Positions 15,571 to 22,598 of a DNA stretch of 27,223 bases are shown here, piece by piece. Source of the DNA: a virus. The notes beneath the pieces were generated by a model. The model had not been told where the DNA came from, searched no databases, and saw nothing but the letters and a program-made list of their open reading frames with translations. The DNA lies in IMG/VR virus record IMGVR_UViG_3300012931_000066, positions 1 through 27,223 of that record, one strand, 5' to 3'. A program made the position numbers and the translations under genes. Numbering within the stretch: position 1 is the stretch's first letter; each line of letters begins with the position of its first letter.

Positions 15571-17032
15571 AATGAGTGCTTACCATTTCTTTAATTTCAT
15601 CGTCGGTAAATCTTCTCGAGCCATCCTTTTCTACCTGTTTTGATAACACATTAATAAACTTTTCTTTAGATGCCGCAATTGCTGCTTCGTCTTCTTCTGC
15701 TGTACTTGAGTCATCATCATGGATATCGTCATCGGATTGGTCTAAGTCCTCTACGGGGAATCTTCCTGAAGTATCTTTAGCAACTGGAACTTGCATCGCC
15801 GCACCATAAATACTGTTGCCGCCATCCAAAGGTTCTGATCCACAATCAGCTCGAAGCTCATTCCTAGTAAATAACCCGCTTTGAATTTTTAGCTTCAACT
15901 GCTCATTCCTCCTCGTTTGCAGAGCTGGAATATTGTCTTCTTGGAAAGTTAGAATATATCTTCCCTCGGAGTCTCCGTAACGAGGCATTAAGAAATTAGT
16001 TAGTTCCTCGAAAATTCTTCTTGCGATCGGAAGCACAGCATTATCATATAAAAGGAATTTCGCCGTTTCCATGTTAGCCAAAGTCATGTGATCGGGGCTA
16101 ACTAAAGGCAGAGGTATTTTAAGCGCGTTATAGATAGCGTTAGTAACTTGTTTCTTAAGCTGGACATAGTCCATATCTCGAGGGTTCTTTAACAAGTCCT
16201 CATACTCTACTTGGTCATCTAATACAAGCGTTCTACCTGCGTTATTAGCTCCCCCAGCCGCATAGTTAATCTGCTCTTCCATTCTTTGCCGTTGGTCTTT
16301 CGGAAGCAATCTATCTTTAACTCTAAATAGCCCACCAAGTCTTGTAGCTCTCTGCAACGTAGACAGATTATGTTTTGCGCTGTCTACGTATTGCCGCATC
16401 TCGTAGAAAACATGATTAAGCGGACTAACGCCGTATACCATGTTTGAGCCAATGTAAGGATTAAACGTTCTAATATGATAAAGCTCTTTAAAATCATCGG
16501 CGTAATATCTAAATCTTACTTGACCATATTCTTTGACCTCGAATCGGTTAAAAGTATCAATTAAAGCCAATATCCTTGTAGTAATATTTCTCGGATATCC
16601 ATCATAATCAACAACTATTGTAGCCCCTTGAGATGGGGCAACCCGAATTGTCTTCGGAGGGTTATTTTTAAATCCTAAAGCGCGCAAATAAACGTTCCCA
16701 GTGACTAAATAAAACGTAACGATGGATTGAATAAATTCCTTATACGTTATATCTGCGTCAGGCTTATTAAGCAAATCTATTAAAGGGTGGTTATCAATAA
16801 ACTCTTCATTCTTTGTATCAAAAACTTTTGGCTGAATAGATGATACTTCCAGAGATATCTTATCAACTGCGGTAGCGACAGGAGCGCATTCTAGCCAAAA
16901 TAAAATCGCCTCGTTGGCAAAAACAATTGGCTTATCTCCAGTAGGATAAAGCGGCAACCCTGTAGGAACGCTGGGATTATTCATCTTACGATGGAATGGG
17001 GAAAAAGATTTAATTCTTTCTATGAATTTCAT
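15560..17032 (-). CDS. Portal protein, HK97 family
   Basis: The 490-residue product forms the dodecameric DNA entrance of the head. ECAPVATAVDKISLEVSSIQ, NKPDADITYKEFIQSIVTFY and GNVYLRALGFKNNPPK are typical of HK97-type portals, as is the C-terminal LTFQEDNIPALQTRRNEQL and LTRNELR-like 'GLFTRNELRADCGSEPLDGG'. An acidic segment (about 430-450, Asp/Glu/Ser) precedes the C-terminus. It lies between large terminase and MuF. A structured leader (copy 4) fills the gap upstream. Confidence 0.92.
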   Translation of the reverse strand: MKFIERIKSFSPFHRKMNNPSVPTGLPLYPTGDKPIVFANEAILFWLECAPVATAVDKISLEVSSIQPKVFDTKNEEFIDNHPLIDLLNKPDADITYKEFIQSIVTFYLVTGNVYLRALGFKNNPPKTIRVAPSQGATIVVDYDGYPRNITTRILALIDTFNRFEVKEYGQVRFRYYADDFKELYHIRTFNPYIGSNMVYGVSPLNHVFYEMRQYVDSAKHNLSTLQRATRLGGLFRVKDRLLPKDQRQRMEEQINYAAGGANNAGRTLVLDDQVEYEDLLKNPRDMDYVQLKKQVTNAIYNALKIPLPLVSPDHMTLANMETAKFLLYDNAVLPIARRIFEELTNFLMPRYGDSEGRYILTFQEDNIPALQTRRNEQLKLKIQSGLFTRNELRADCGSEPLDGGNSIYGAAMQVPVAKDTSGRFPVEDLDQSDDDIHDDDSSTAEEDEAAIAASKEKFINVLSKQVEKDGSRRFTDDEIKEMVSTHYGD

Positions 17033-17134
17033 ATCAACCGATAATAATAATTAATAAATTGATGTTATTAACTGTTACCAGTTGACAAATTAGAATAATC
17101 TAATAAGTGACAAGCGATTAAATTAGCGTAATCG
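17033..17134 (-). promoter_or_regulatory. Structured leader element, copy 4 (portal)
   Basis: Plus-strand order: a weak hairpin D (ATCAA 17033-17037 with TTGAT 17059-17063), hairpin A AACTG-TTAC-CAGTT (17070-17083), hairpin B ATTAGA-ATAA-TCTAAT (17089-17104), linker AAGTGACA, hairpin C CGATTA/TAATCG (17115-17134) with an 8-base loop. Hairpin C spans the stop codon of the large terminase gene. On the minus strand this is the portal leader. Confidence 0.72.
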
Positions 17135-18536
17135 GGTCGCTAGAATTATAAATGATATATTGCAACGCCATGCTAATTGTGTCAACTATATCGTCGTGCT
17201 TGCCCTTCGGGAATGCCGCTGTTTCATCTAGAAAATCAAGCGCCCATGGAGCATTTTCAGGTATCCATACTCTCCCATTCTTAACTAATGTTGCTATAGC
17301 TCTTGCCCTTATTTCTTTTGAGCCTTCAGGTTTGATTGCTTGAATCGGTAGATAAGTATCTCGTGTTAGTTCCTGTATTGCGCCCCTTCCCGATTGTTCG
17401 TTTTCTATCAACATTATATACGGGCGGTGATAATTGAATAAAGCAACTAATTGATCTTTTAAATCTGGATATTCTACTTTGTCACGCCACATATCGATTA
17501 AATAAATATCTGCACCTTTAACACCCCATGTTGTACACACCGAAAAATCATTCTCCTTTTTCGTTTCCCATGCACTATCAATCGCCTGCAAAGTAAAATC
17601 AAATTCGGTTGGCAGTTCTGCGTATCTCTTCCACCAGTCACGCTTAAAGATATTACCACCGTCAATTTCGGGAGATAGCTGGAAAAGAGCATTAAACATT
17701 GACGGATTATCAGCGCGCTTCTGTTCCAATGCTGTCCTAGATTGCAAATCTGGACATAGAGGATCGCCAACAGTCCTACCTAACGGGTCGCCTTCCTTTG
17801 CCAAGGCTGGAAGCTTTATCACTTCCCAGATGGGATTGCCAGCAACATCCTTCTGAGCCATAAGCCTGTGCGCTATATCGTCATAATGCCACGGCGTCAT
17901 TATTAAGATTTTAGACACCTTGCTAAGTTCCGAGTCTCTAAGCCTGCCAACTATTCCCCAGTTGTACTCTTGCATAATCTTTTCGCGTTGAAGCTGAGAA
18001 TAAGCCTGTTCAAAATTCCTGTATGGATCGTCTATAATAATTAGATCAGTAGGCGTTCCCGTTACTCCACCTTGGAATGAAAAGTATTTGATAAACCCGC
18101 CTTCATGCGTTACTAGTAGATCGCTTCTTGAAGTTTCTAAAATTCCGAGCTTGTCTAACATCCTTTTAGTCGGCATTGCAAAGTTATCAGCCACAAACCT
18201 CGTAGTGTGCCCTACAACCATTATGCGTCGGTCGCGATATTTATTGAGTATGTATGCGGGGAAATGGACTGTAACAAAGGTACTTTTACCGTGCTGGGGC
18301 GGGCTTAAAATAATAGTACTGACTGAAGCGCCTTGGTCGTACCGATCTAGAGCCTTGCCTATATAATCCAAGTGCGAATAATCCCAATTATAATGAGGAG
18401 AAGTTTCTTTAAGCCAGTCTTTATAGCTCTTGCTCGCCGCTCTCCTCCGCCTCTCCATCTCCGCTATTATCAGCTTCTGATGCAAGGTAGTCTGTGAGAT
18501 CTGCTCTGCCGTCAAGTACTGCTCGTAATTGTTCAT
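17118..18536 (-). CDS. terL: Terminase large subunit
   Basis: The product (up to 472 residues) is the DNA-packaging motor. The ATPase shows Walker A SPPQHGKSTF at residues 78-87 and Walker B LIIIDDPY at about 165-172. The RNase H-like nuclease shows AIDSAW near residue 312 and the C-terminal acidic motif KGKHDDIVDTISMALQYI. The start is uncertain: the first ATG overlaps the small subunit by 116 bases and has no clear ribosome site, and Met27 (18456-18458) overlaps by 38 bases. It is in the same operon as the small subunit and portal. Confidence 0.93.
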   Translation of the reverse strand: MNNYEQYLTAEQISQTTLHQKLIIAEMERRRRAASKSYKDWLKETSPHYNWDYSHLDYIGKALDRYDQGASVSTIILSPPQHGKSTFVTVHFPAYILNKYRDRRIMVVGHTTRFVADNFAMPTKRMLDKLGILETSRSDLLVTHEGGFIKYFSFQGGVTGTPTDLIIIDDPYRNFEQAYSQLQREKIMQEYNWGIVGRLRDSELSKVSKILIMTPWHYDDIAHRLMAQKDVAGNPIWEVIKLPALAKEGDPLGRTVGDPLCPDLQSRTALEQKRADNPSMFNALFQLSPEIDGGNIFKRDWWKRYAELPTEFDFTLQAIDSAWETKKENDFSVCTTWGVKGADIYLIDMWRDKVEYPDLKDQLVALFNYHRPYIMLIENEQSGRGAIQELTRDTYLPIQAIKPEGSKEIRARAIATLVKNGRVWIPENAPWALDFLDETAAFPKGKHDDIVDTISMALQYIIYNSSDPITLI

Positions 18537-18888
18537 CGGTTAATTTACTCACGTCTGGAACTTTGTTGTAAGATACGGCAACATTTTGCACTGCCTTGCC
18601 TTCAGTTCTATCCATGATTTTATCAATCGCGCCAAGAGCCGCAGAAGGGTTCTTAGACAATGTTAATAAAAAAGTTCTTAATGCCAAGAACTCTGACATG
18701 TTTTTTATGTTAAACTTCTTTACTAGCGACTTAAAATCCTCTGACAAGTTTAACTTATCTATGCCAGCGTTTAAAAGTCTTCGCATATTTGCCGATACCG
18801 GAGTATATCCTTTAGGTCTTCCCCCCCCCCTAATTCTAGGATCTCCCTTTGCGAATGGCACTAAGTTTTTTAATGAATTTTCGTGCAT
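18421..18888 (-). CDS. Terminase small subunit-like DNA-binding protein
   Basis: The 155-residue product starts MHENSLKNLVPFAKGDPRIR and continues with GGGRPKG, a basic N-terminal motif common in small-terminase and related proteins. Helices around VSANMRRLLNAGIDKLNLSE and LSKNPSAALGAIDKIMDRTE follow, and the C-terminus is acidic. The position directly before the large terminase is the main support. The GGG codons form a run of ten identical bases (see separate entry). A strong promoter lies directly upstream, with AGAGAG as ribosome site. Confidence 0.75.
   Translation of the reverse strand: MHENSLKNLVPFAKGDPRIRGGGRPKGYTPVSANMRRLLNAGIDKLNLSEDFKSLVKKFNIKNMSEFLALRTFLLTLSKNPSAALGAIDKIMDRTEGKAVQNVAVSYNKVPDVSKLTDEQLRAVLDGRADLTDYLASEADNSGDGEAEESGEQEL
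18821..18830 (-). repeat. Ten-base poly-G tract in terminase small-subunit gene
   Basis: The minus strand has ten G in a row, coding for the Gly-Gly-Gly of RGGGRPKG (about residues 21-24). In this AT-rich DNA such a tract is exceptional. Loss or gain of one base would shift the frame after about 20 codons. Confidence 0.95.
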
Positions 18889-18909
18889 AGCTCTCTCTTA
18901 AATCATTTT

Positions 18910-18938
18910 ATTATAAGAGCATTAACCTAATTTATCAA
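18910..18938 (-). promoter_or_regulatory. Strong sigma70-like promoter for terminase/head genes
   Basis: The minus strand reads TTGATA (18933-18938), 17 bases, TATAAT (18910-18915): five and six of six consensus bases. The -35 overlaps the 3' end of the methyltransferase gene. Transcription would start near 18903, 15 bases before the small-terminase ATG. Confidence 0.7.
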
Positions 18939-20054
18939 GACAGCCTTATTCCCTGTAAGTTTCTCCCATCTCGCGATGATAACATCAACATAGCGCGGCG
19001 ATATTTCCATGCCATAGCAGTCGTAAACAATGTCATCTTTTTTGCTTCCATCTTTAATAAGTTTGGCTAAAAGCTCTGTTGGCTTCATCGTCGGATGCAA
19101 ATCGTTTTTAAGTGGCTTATCAAACTCCAAAACCGTTGTTGAGAAATCCCCATAAAATTTATGCTTCCCTTTCCATCCATATACACAAAATTCGTGTTTA
19201 GCATTATAATCTTTTCTTCCGAGAACGTGATTATTTTTAACCCATACAAGATAATCGCCCCACTTTATCTGGCAATCATCAAAGGCTAGCCTCAAATTAT
19301 GTAACTCCATGCCTAACATAAATACATAAAAAGTATTGTAGTCAGCGCAAGGAATAACGGATAAAAAGTCCGAAAAGAATTGCCTATAATCTTTGATGTT
19401 ATCATTATCAATAGGAGTTTGGTTTCGATTCCCTTTATCAATAGAATTAAGAAAATCATTTTTTGATGAATAATCTACGCCATACGGAGGATCTGTCAAA
19501 ACCATATTAACGCTTTCGCTTTGCAGTAAAGACGTTACATTATCCACAATGCAACAATCTCCACACATAACCCTATGCCTTCCAAGCTGCCAGACATCCC
19601 CAAGTTTTGCAACGCTTTCCACATCGTCAACCGCAGGAGCTTCATCTTCGACAGCTTCCTGTGTCACGTCAAAATTAAAATCCATCTCATCAAATCCAAT
19701 CTCCTTAAGAAATCCCATGTCATAGTCAGCAGCAAGCATTTCAAAGTTAAATTCTCCAGCTATATTTTTGTTAAGCCTAATATTAAGCTCTGCAAACTCT
19801 TCTTGGGTAAGTTCCCTACTTGGGAAATAACAATCTACTTCTTTAACGCCTAAAGACTCTAAGACTTTTTTACGCCCGTGTCCGCCACAAATAGAGTTAT
19901 CAGTATTAACAACTAACGGTTCACAACATCCGAACTTTTGAATTGATTGCGTGAGCCTTGCGATACCTTCTTTATTTAGCACGCGCGGATTACGTTCCCA
20001 CTCTTTGAGATCGGATAATTTACGCTTTTCTAATGACCAAGTTAAATTGCTCAT
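18927..20054 (-). CDS. ParB-like nuclease / DNA methyltransferase fusion lacking motif I
   Basis: The 375-residue product has a ParB-like N-terminal domain (LKEWERNPRVLNKEGIARL; ICGGHGRKKVLESLG at 55-69) and a beta-class amino-methyltransferase domain: VLTDPPYGVDYSS (motif IV, DPPY at 188-191) and LHPTMKPTELLAKLI (motif X). In family members motif X is followed by a loop of the type D-F-G-SG-T that binds SAM. Here residues 344-349 read YDCYGME directly before ISPRYVDVII, so about 17-18 residues including the whole loop are missing in frame (junction near 19016/19017). The protein is probably inactive as a methyltransferase; the ParB part may still work. Its ATG overlaps the ferritin stop (ATGA). 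Confidence 0.85.
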   Translation of the reverse strand: MSNLTWSLEKRKLSDLKEWERNPRVLNKEGIARLTQSIQKFGCCEPLVVNTDNSICGGHGRKKVLESLGVKEVDCYFPSRELTQEEFAELNIRLNKNIAGEFNFEMLAADYDMGFLKEIGFDEMDFNFDVTQEAVEDEAPAVDDVESVAKLGDVWQLGRHRVMCGDCCIVDNVTSLLQSESVNMVLTDPPYGVDYSSKNDFLNSIDKGNRNQTPIDNDNIKDYRQFFSDFLSVIPCADYNTFYVFMLGMELHNLRLAFDDCQIKWGDYLVWVKNNHVLGRKDYNAKHEFCVYGWKGKHKFYGDFSTTVLEFDKPLKNDLHPTMKPTELLAKLIKDGSKKDDIVYDCYGMEISPRYVDVIIARWEKLTGNKAVLIN

Positions 20055-20542
20055 TTTTTGTGCATAAATTCGCTGTTTAACGCTTCAACCGCTCCAATAT
20101 CATCTTTGACGCGATTAATTGAAGTATAATTTAACAACGCTTCGCCCTCTTCCTCGACTTGTTCGTCGATAAAGTCTTTCATTAAAGACATTACCGAAAA
20201 ATCACCTTCAGCTACCGCAGCTTGGTAAATACCATTAATAGCTTGCGTTATATCTTTTTCGTGATAGTAAGCAGATGAAAACGGGTCAACAACTGAAATT
20301 GGATTAATCTGTGGGGCTTTGATATCTTTCAATTCAACGCTTATATTCACCTTAGTCATGAAATCGATAATCTTAAGCGCATGATCCGTTTCCTCGTCGA
20401 ATTTGCTAGCCATGTACTTAGCAAACCCTTCATAGTTTTGAAGGTTAAAATATATCGACAAAGCTAAGTATAATTGAGCAGAGTAAAACTCAAGGTTAAT
20501 TTGATCGTTTAGTAGTTGTTGTACTTTTTCTGATATTTGCAT
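20051..20542 (-). CDS. ftnA: Bacterial non-haem ferritin (FtnA type)
   Basis: The 163-residue product is a full-length ferritin: four-helix bundle subunit forming a 24-mer shell that oxidises Fe(II) and stores Fe(III). All ferroxidase-centre residues of E. coli FtnA have counterparts: E18 (NLEFYSAQLY), E51 and H54 (FDEETDHALKI), E95, Q128 and E131 (DEQVEEEGEAL), and Y25. The absence of haem-ligand Met places it with FtnA, not bacterioferritin. It is the first gene of the leftward phage operon, coupled by ATGA to the ParB-methyltransferase fusion, not to host iron genes. GAGGT seven bases before the ATG is the ribosome site, and the leader contains a CsrA-type hairpin. Confidence 0.93.
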   Translation of the reverse strand: MQISEKVQQLLNDQINLEFYSAQLYLALSIYFNLQNYEGFAKYMASKFDEETDHALKIIDFMTKVNISVELKDIKAPQINPISVVDPFSSAYYHEKDITQAINGIYQAAVAEGDFSVMSLMKDFIDEQVEEEGEALLNYTSINRVKDDIGAVEALNSEFMHKK

Positions 20543-20564
20543 AGAACCTCAAAAATAAAATAAA

Positions 20565-20576
20565 CTCATCCTTGAG
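20565..20576 (-). promoter_or_regulatory. CsrA-type binding hairpin in ferritin leader
   Basis: On the minus strand the leader reads CUCA-AGGA-UGAG, a 4-bp stem with AGGA as tetraloop, embedded in UCAAGGAUGA. This is close to the known CsrA consensus ACARGGAUGU with the GGA in a hairpin loop. It lies 27 bases before the ferritin ATG. Confidence 0.55.
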
Positions 20577-20594
20577 ATTTTAAGATCACGTACG

Positions 20595-20654
20595 CGCACT
20601 TTAGCATAATCTTAACTAAAAATGAACAAAATTAAGTGCGTTCCAAAATGGAAC
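20595..20654. promoter_or_regulatory. Inverted repeats in divergent control region
   Basis: CGCACTT (20595-20601) and AAGTGCG (20634-20640) form a 7-bp inverted repeat 32 bases apart. Directly adjacent is GTTCC-AAAAT-GGAAC (20640-20654). They lie between the leftward ferritin operon and the rightward early-type operon, where repressor sites are expected. No clear promoter for ferritin was recognised by eye in this interval. Confidence 0.45.
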
Positions 20655-20718
20655 ATACTGCCAAACCCCTTGATAACACTAACTAATTCTCGCTACTAAA
20701 AATATTCCACAAAAGCAC

Positions 20719-20746
20719 TTGACATACCATAATCATGCACTATAAT
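20719..20746 (+). promoter_or_regulatory. Sigma70-like promoter for the rightward operon
   Basis: TTGACA (20719-20724), 16 bases, TATAAT (20741-20746): both boxes perfect, spacing one base below optimum. It drives the genes from 20813 to 22963. Confidence 0.75.
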
Positions 20747-20812
20747 TACACTTAAGATACATTGATTAATGTGTCGGGTAAAAGTAAAAATAGTAAAAAT
20801 GAGGTTAAACAT

Positions 20813-21184
20813 ATGAAAACATTAGAAATTTATTACGGCAACTCCAGCATTGAGCAAAAAAGATTTATCGAAGAGAGAATAAGTAGATTAATCGTGACCA
20901 ACCAAACATACTTAGTAGAAAAACTATTCGAAAAAGATATAGCATCTTACGACGACATAACAAACTTCCTGGAAGATGAAGGCGGAAATTATCCAGAAAT
21001 TTTTGATTGGTGGTTAATTAATAACGACTACGACTATCTCGCAAGAAAATTAATTGGGAATGGCGAGTGCGTTTTAGAAAGCGATTACGGCACTTGGTGG
21101 GGCAGAAAATGCTGTGGTCAAGCGATAGCTGTGGACAATATTTTTTGGAACATTTTTCAAAATGAAATTAAAGAAATCAAATAA
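20813..21184 (+). CDS. Hypothetical protein, first gene of rightward operon
   Basis: The ATG at 20813 is chosen because GAGG lies ten bases upstream and promoter spacing fits; the frame is open to 20762. The 123-residue product is acidic, with EQKRFIEERISRLIVTNQTY, NYPEIFDWWLINNDYDYLAR and GTWWGRKCCGQAIAVD. The pattern resembles small phage proteins of unknown role that follow an early promoter. No catalytic motif was recognised. Confidence 0.65.
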   Translation: MKTLEIYYGNSSIEQKRFIEERISRLIVTNQTYLVEKLFEKDIASYDDITNFLEDEGGNYPEIFDWWLINNDYDYLARKLIGNGECVLESDYGTWWGRKCCGQAIAVDNIFWNIFQNEIKEIK

Positions 21185-21196
21185 CGAGGTAACGAT

Positions 21197-21403
21197 ATGA
21201 AAAACGAATACATTTTAAAATTAACAGAAGCGGACATTGAAGAGATGGTTCAAGAAACTGCGGTAGAAGAGAAGGGTAAAAAATTAACTAGAGATGATCT
21301 CGATTTAATATTTAAAAAGTTAGGGAATGTTCTAGCTGAAGAAATATATCCGATTTGCAGAGATTTGATAAACGATTTAGAAACTAAGGGAGAAACAATA
21401 TGA
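21197..21403 (+). CDS. Small acidic hypothetical protein
   Basis: The 68-residue product (MKNEYILKLTEADIEEMVQE...) is helical and acidic, with a GAGG ribosome site. Its stop overlaps the next ATG (ATGA), so it is coupled to the following gene. No family was recognised. Confidence 0.6.
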   Translation: MKNEYILKLTEADIEEMVQETAVEEKGKKLTRDDLDLIFKKLGNVLAEEIYPICRDLINDLETKGETI

Positions 21404-21717
21404 ATAACTTAAACGCAGGCTGGAACACGCTAATAGGCTCAATAAAATCTGAACGAGTTAAGTATAGCGAAGAACGTCACAAAATTAATAAGATGAAAAT
21501 AACTTTTGTGAAAGATGTTCATACAACTAGAAGAAAGCAGAAAGAAGAGTATAAACAAATTAGCAAACAAGCTCTAGAGTCGCTTTTACTAGAAAATATT
21601 AGACTGCTAGAAAAGCAACTTAACATGCCGAAAAACGAGAGAAACTTAACTTTCATAGACGAGTGCGAGAACTGGTTAATTAAGATTAGAAAACTATTAT
21701 TAGAAGATGAGGTTTAA
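21400..21717 (+). CDS. Basic helical hypothetical protein
   Basis: The 105-residue product is strongly helical and Lys/Glu-rich (YSEERHKINKMKITFVKDVH; KQISKQALESLLLENIRLLE). It is coupled by ATGA to the gene before and followed four bases later by an HTH gene. No family was recognised; nucleic-acid or protein binding would fit the composition but is not shown. Confidence 0.6.
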   Translation: MNNLNAGWNTLIGSIKSERVKYSEERHKINKMKITFVKDVHTTRRKQKEEYKQISKQALESLLLENIRLLEKQLNMPKNERNLTFIDECENWLIKIRKLLLEDEV

Positions 21718-21720
21718 TTT

Positions 21721-21936
21721 ATGACAGAGTTAAAAGATAAAGAACTAGGGGTATTACTATACACTCCAGATCAAGTTGCAGAAATGTTACACATAACGGT
21801 GCGAACTTTGGCAAAATGGAGAAAGCAAAAGAAAATCAACGGGATACCGATCGGTCACAAAGTTCTTTACACGATCGATCAGGTAAATGAGTTTGTAGAG
21901 AATAGTAAAAATAAAATAAGGGGTACAAAAATATGA
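21721..21936 (+). CDS. Excisionase/MerR-like HTH DNA-binding protein
   Basis: The 71-residue product contains LLYTPDQVAEMLHITVRTLA, KWRKQKKINGIPIGHKVLY and TIDQVNEFVENS, the HTH_17 pattern: 'Y---EVAE-L-V---TL--W----KI--IKIG----Y---D---F'. Such proteins act as excisionases or as small transcription regulators. It is the only recognisable regulator in the rightward operon and a candidate for binding the inverted repeats at 20595-20654. The stop overlaps the next ATG (ATGA). Confidence 0.8.
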   Translation: MTELKDKELGVLLYTPDQVAEMLHITVRTLAKWRKQKKINGIPIGHKVLYTIDQVNEFVENSKNKIRGTKI

Positions 21937-22262
21937 AACATCAAGATATTTCTGATTTTTTAAAAGCATTCGATGATTTTATAGAAGCATTTAAAAAATC
22001 TGGGCGTATAGATCAATTTAGAAAAGATGAGCTAGAATTAATATTTGATGATATAAACTCAGAAAAAAACCCCGAACTAAAGATAGAAGAAGTTATCTCA
22101 GATTATGACAAGATGAGCATTGACGAGTCAATGAGTTATTCCAAATTAGACGATCATCAAAAAGAAATAATGGATAATTATCTTGATGGCAAAATTAGGT
22201 TTGCTGGATTTATACGTTATCCTGAAGAAGAAAAAAAAATTACAATTATTTTCAAACGATAA
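21933..22262 (+). CDS. Acidic hypothetical protein
   Basis: The 109-residue product is acidic and helical in its first half (DFLKAFDDFIEAFKKSGRID; LIFDDINSEKNPELKIEEVI) and ends with a short strand part (FAGFIRYPEEEKKITIIFKR). It is coupled by ATGA to the HTH gene. No known domain was recognised. Confidence 0.6.
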   Translation: MKHQDISDFLKAFDDFIEAFKKSGRIDQFRKDELELIFDDINSEKNPELKIEEVISDYDKMSIDESMSYSKLDDHQKEIMDNYLDGKIRFAGFIRYPEEEKKITIIFKR

Positions 22263-22282
22263 TAAAAGCTAGAGGTTATTTT

Positions 22283-22540
22283 ATGTCTAATAAAAAAACA
22301 GACTGGGTAATAAAAAGATACGAGGGAAGAATTCAGCAGTTAACACAAAGGGCTGAACAACTTACTCAAGAAGCTGAAACCATCAAAGAGGTTGTTGAAA
22401 CCTTAAAATCTTTAAAAAGAGAACGTTGCGACTTCAAATTATCTCCCATAAGAAAGTCATATTGTGAATATATATTAGAAACAATTGAAAAAATGGCGCC
22501 AGCAAAAGAAAAGCAATTAGCTATCTATTGGAAGAGGTAG
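22283..22540 (+). CDS. Small coiled-coil protein
   Basis: The 85-residue product has a long heptad-type helix (IQQLTQRAEQLTQEAETIKE and onward to about residue 45) and a shorter C-terminal helix. GAGG gives a ribosome site eleven bases before ATG. No function was recognised. Confidence 0.6.
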   Translation: MSNKKTDWVIKRYEGRIQQLTQRAEQLTQEAETIKEVVETLKSLKRERCDFKLSPIRKSYCEYILETIEKMAPAKEKQLAIYWKR

Positions 22541-22560
22541 CAGAGTTTCGCTAAGGAAGG

Positions 22561-22584
22561 GGGCAGGAAAGTGTAAACCTGCCC
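22561..22584 (+). terminator. GC-rich hairpin after the coiled-coil gene
   Basis: GGGCAGG (22561-22567) pairs with CCTGCCC (22578-22584), loop of ten bases. It follows the stop at 22540. The nearest T-run (TTTTT) starts ten bases later, so it is either a poor intrinsic terminator or an RNA-processing/protein-binding hairpin; AAGGA and CAGGA motifs lie around and in it. Confidence 0.45.
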
Positions 22585-22598
22585 TTAATGAGATTTTT

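Noticed and set aside
6098-17134. Hammerhead, twister or other known small ribozyme in the four leader elements
   Set aside because: The GAAA next to hairpin A changes to GAGA and GACA in copies 3 and 4, and no CUGANGA core or other known ribozyme core was found on either strand.
18910-18925. Hairpin CTCTTA/TAAGAG before small terminase as RNA switch
   Set aside because: The 13-base loop and six AT-rich pairs are weak, and the same bases form a clear promoter -10 box.
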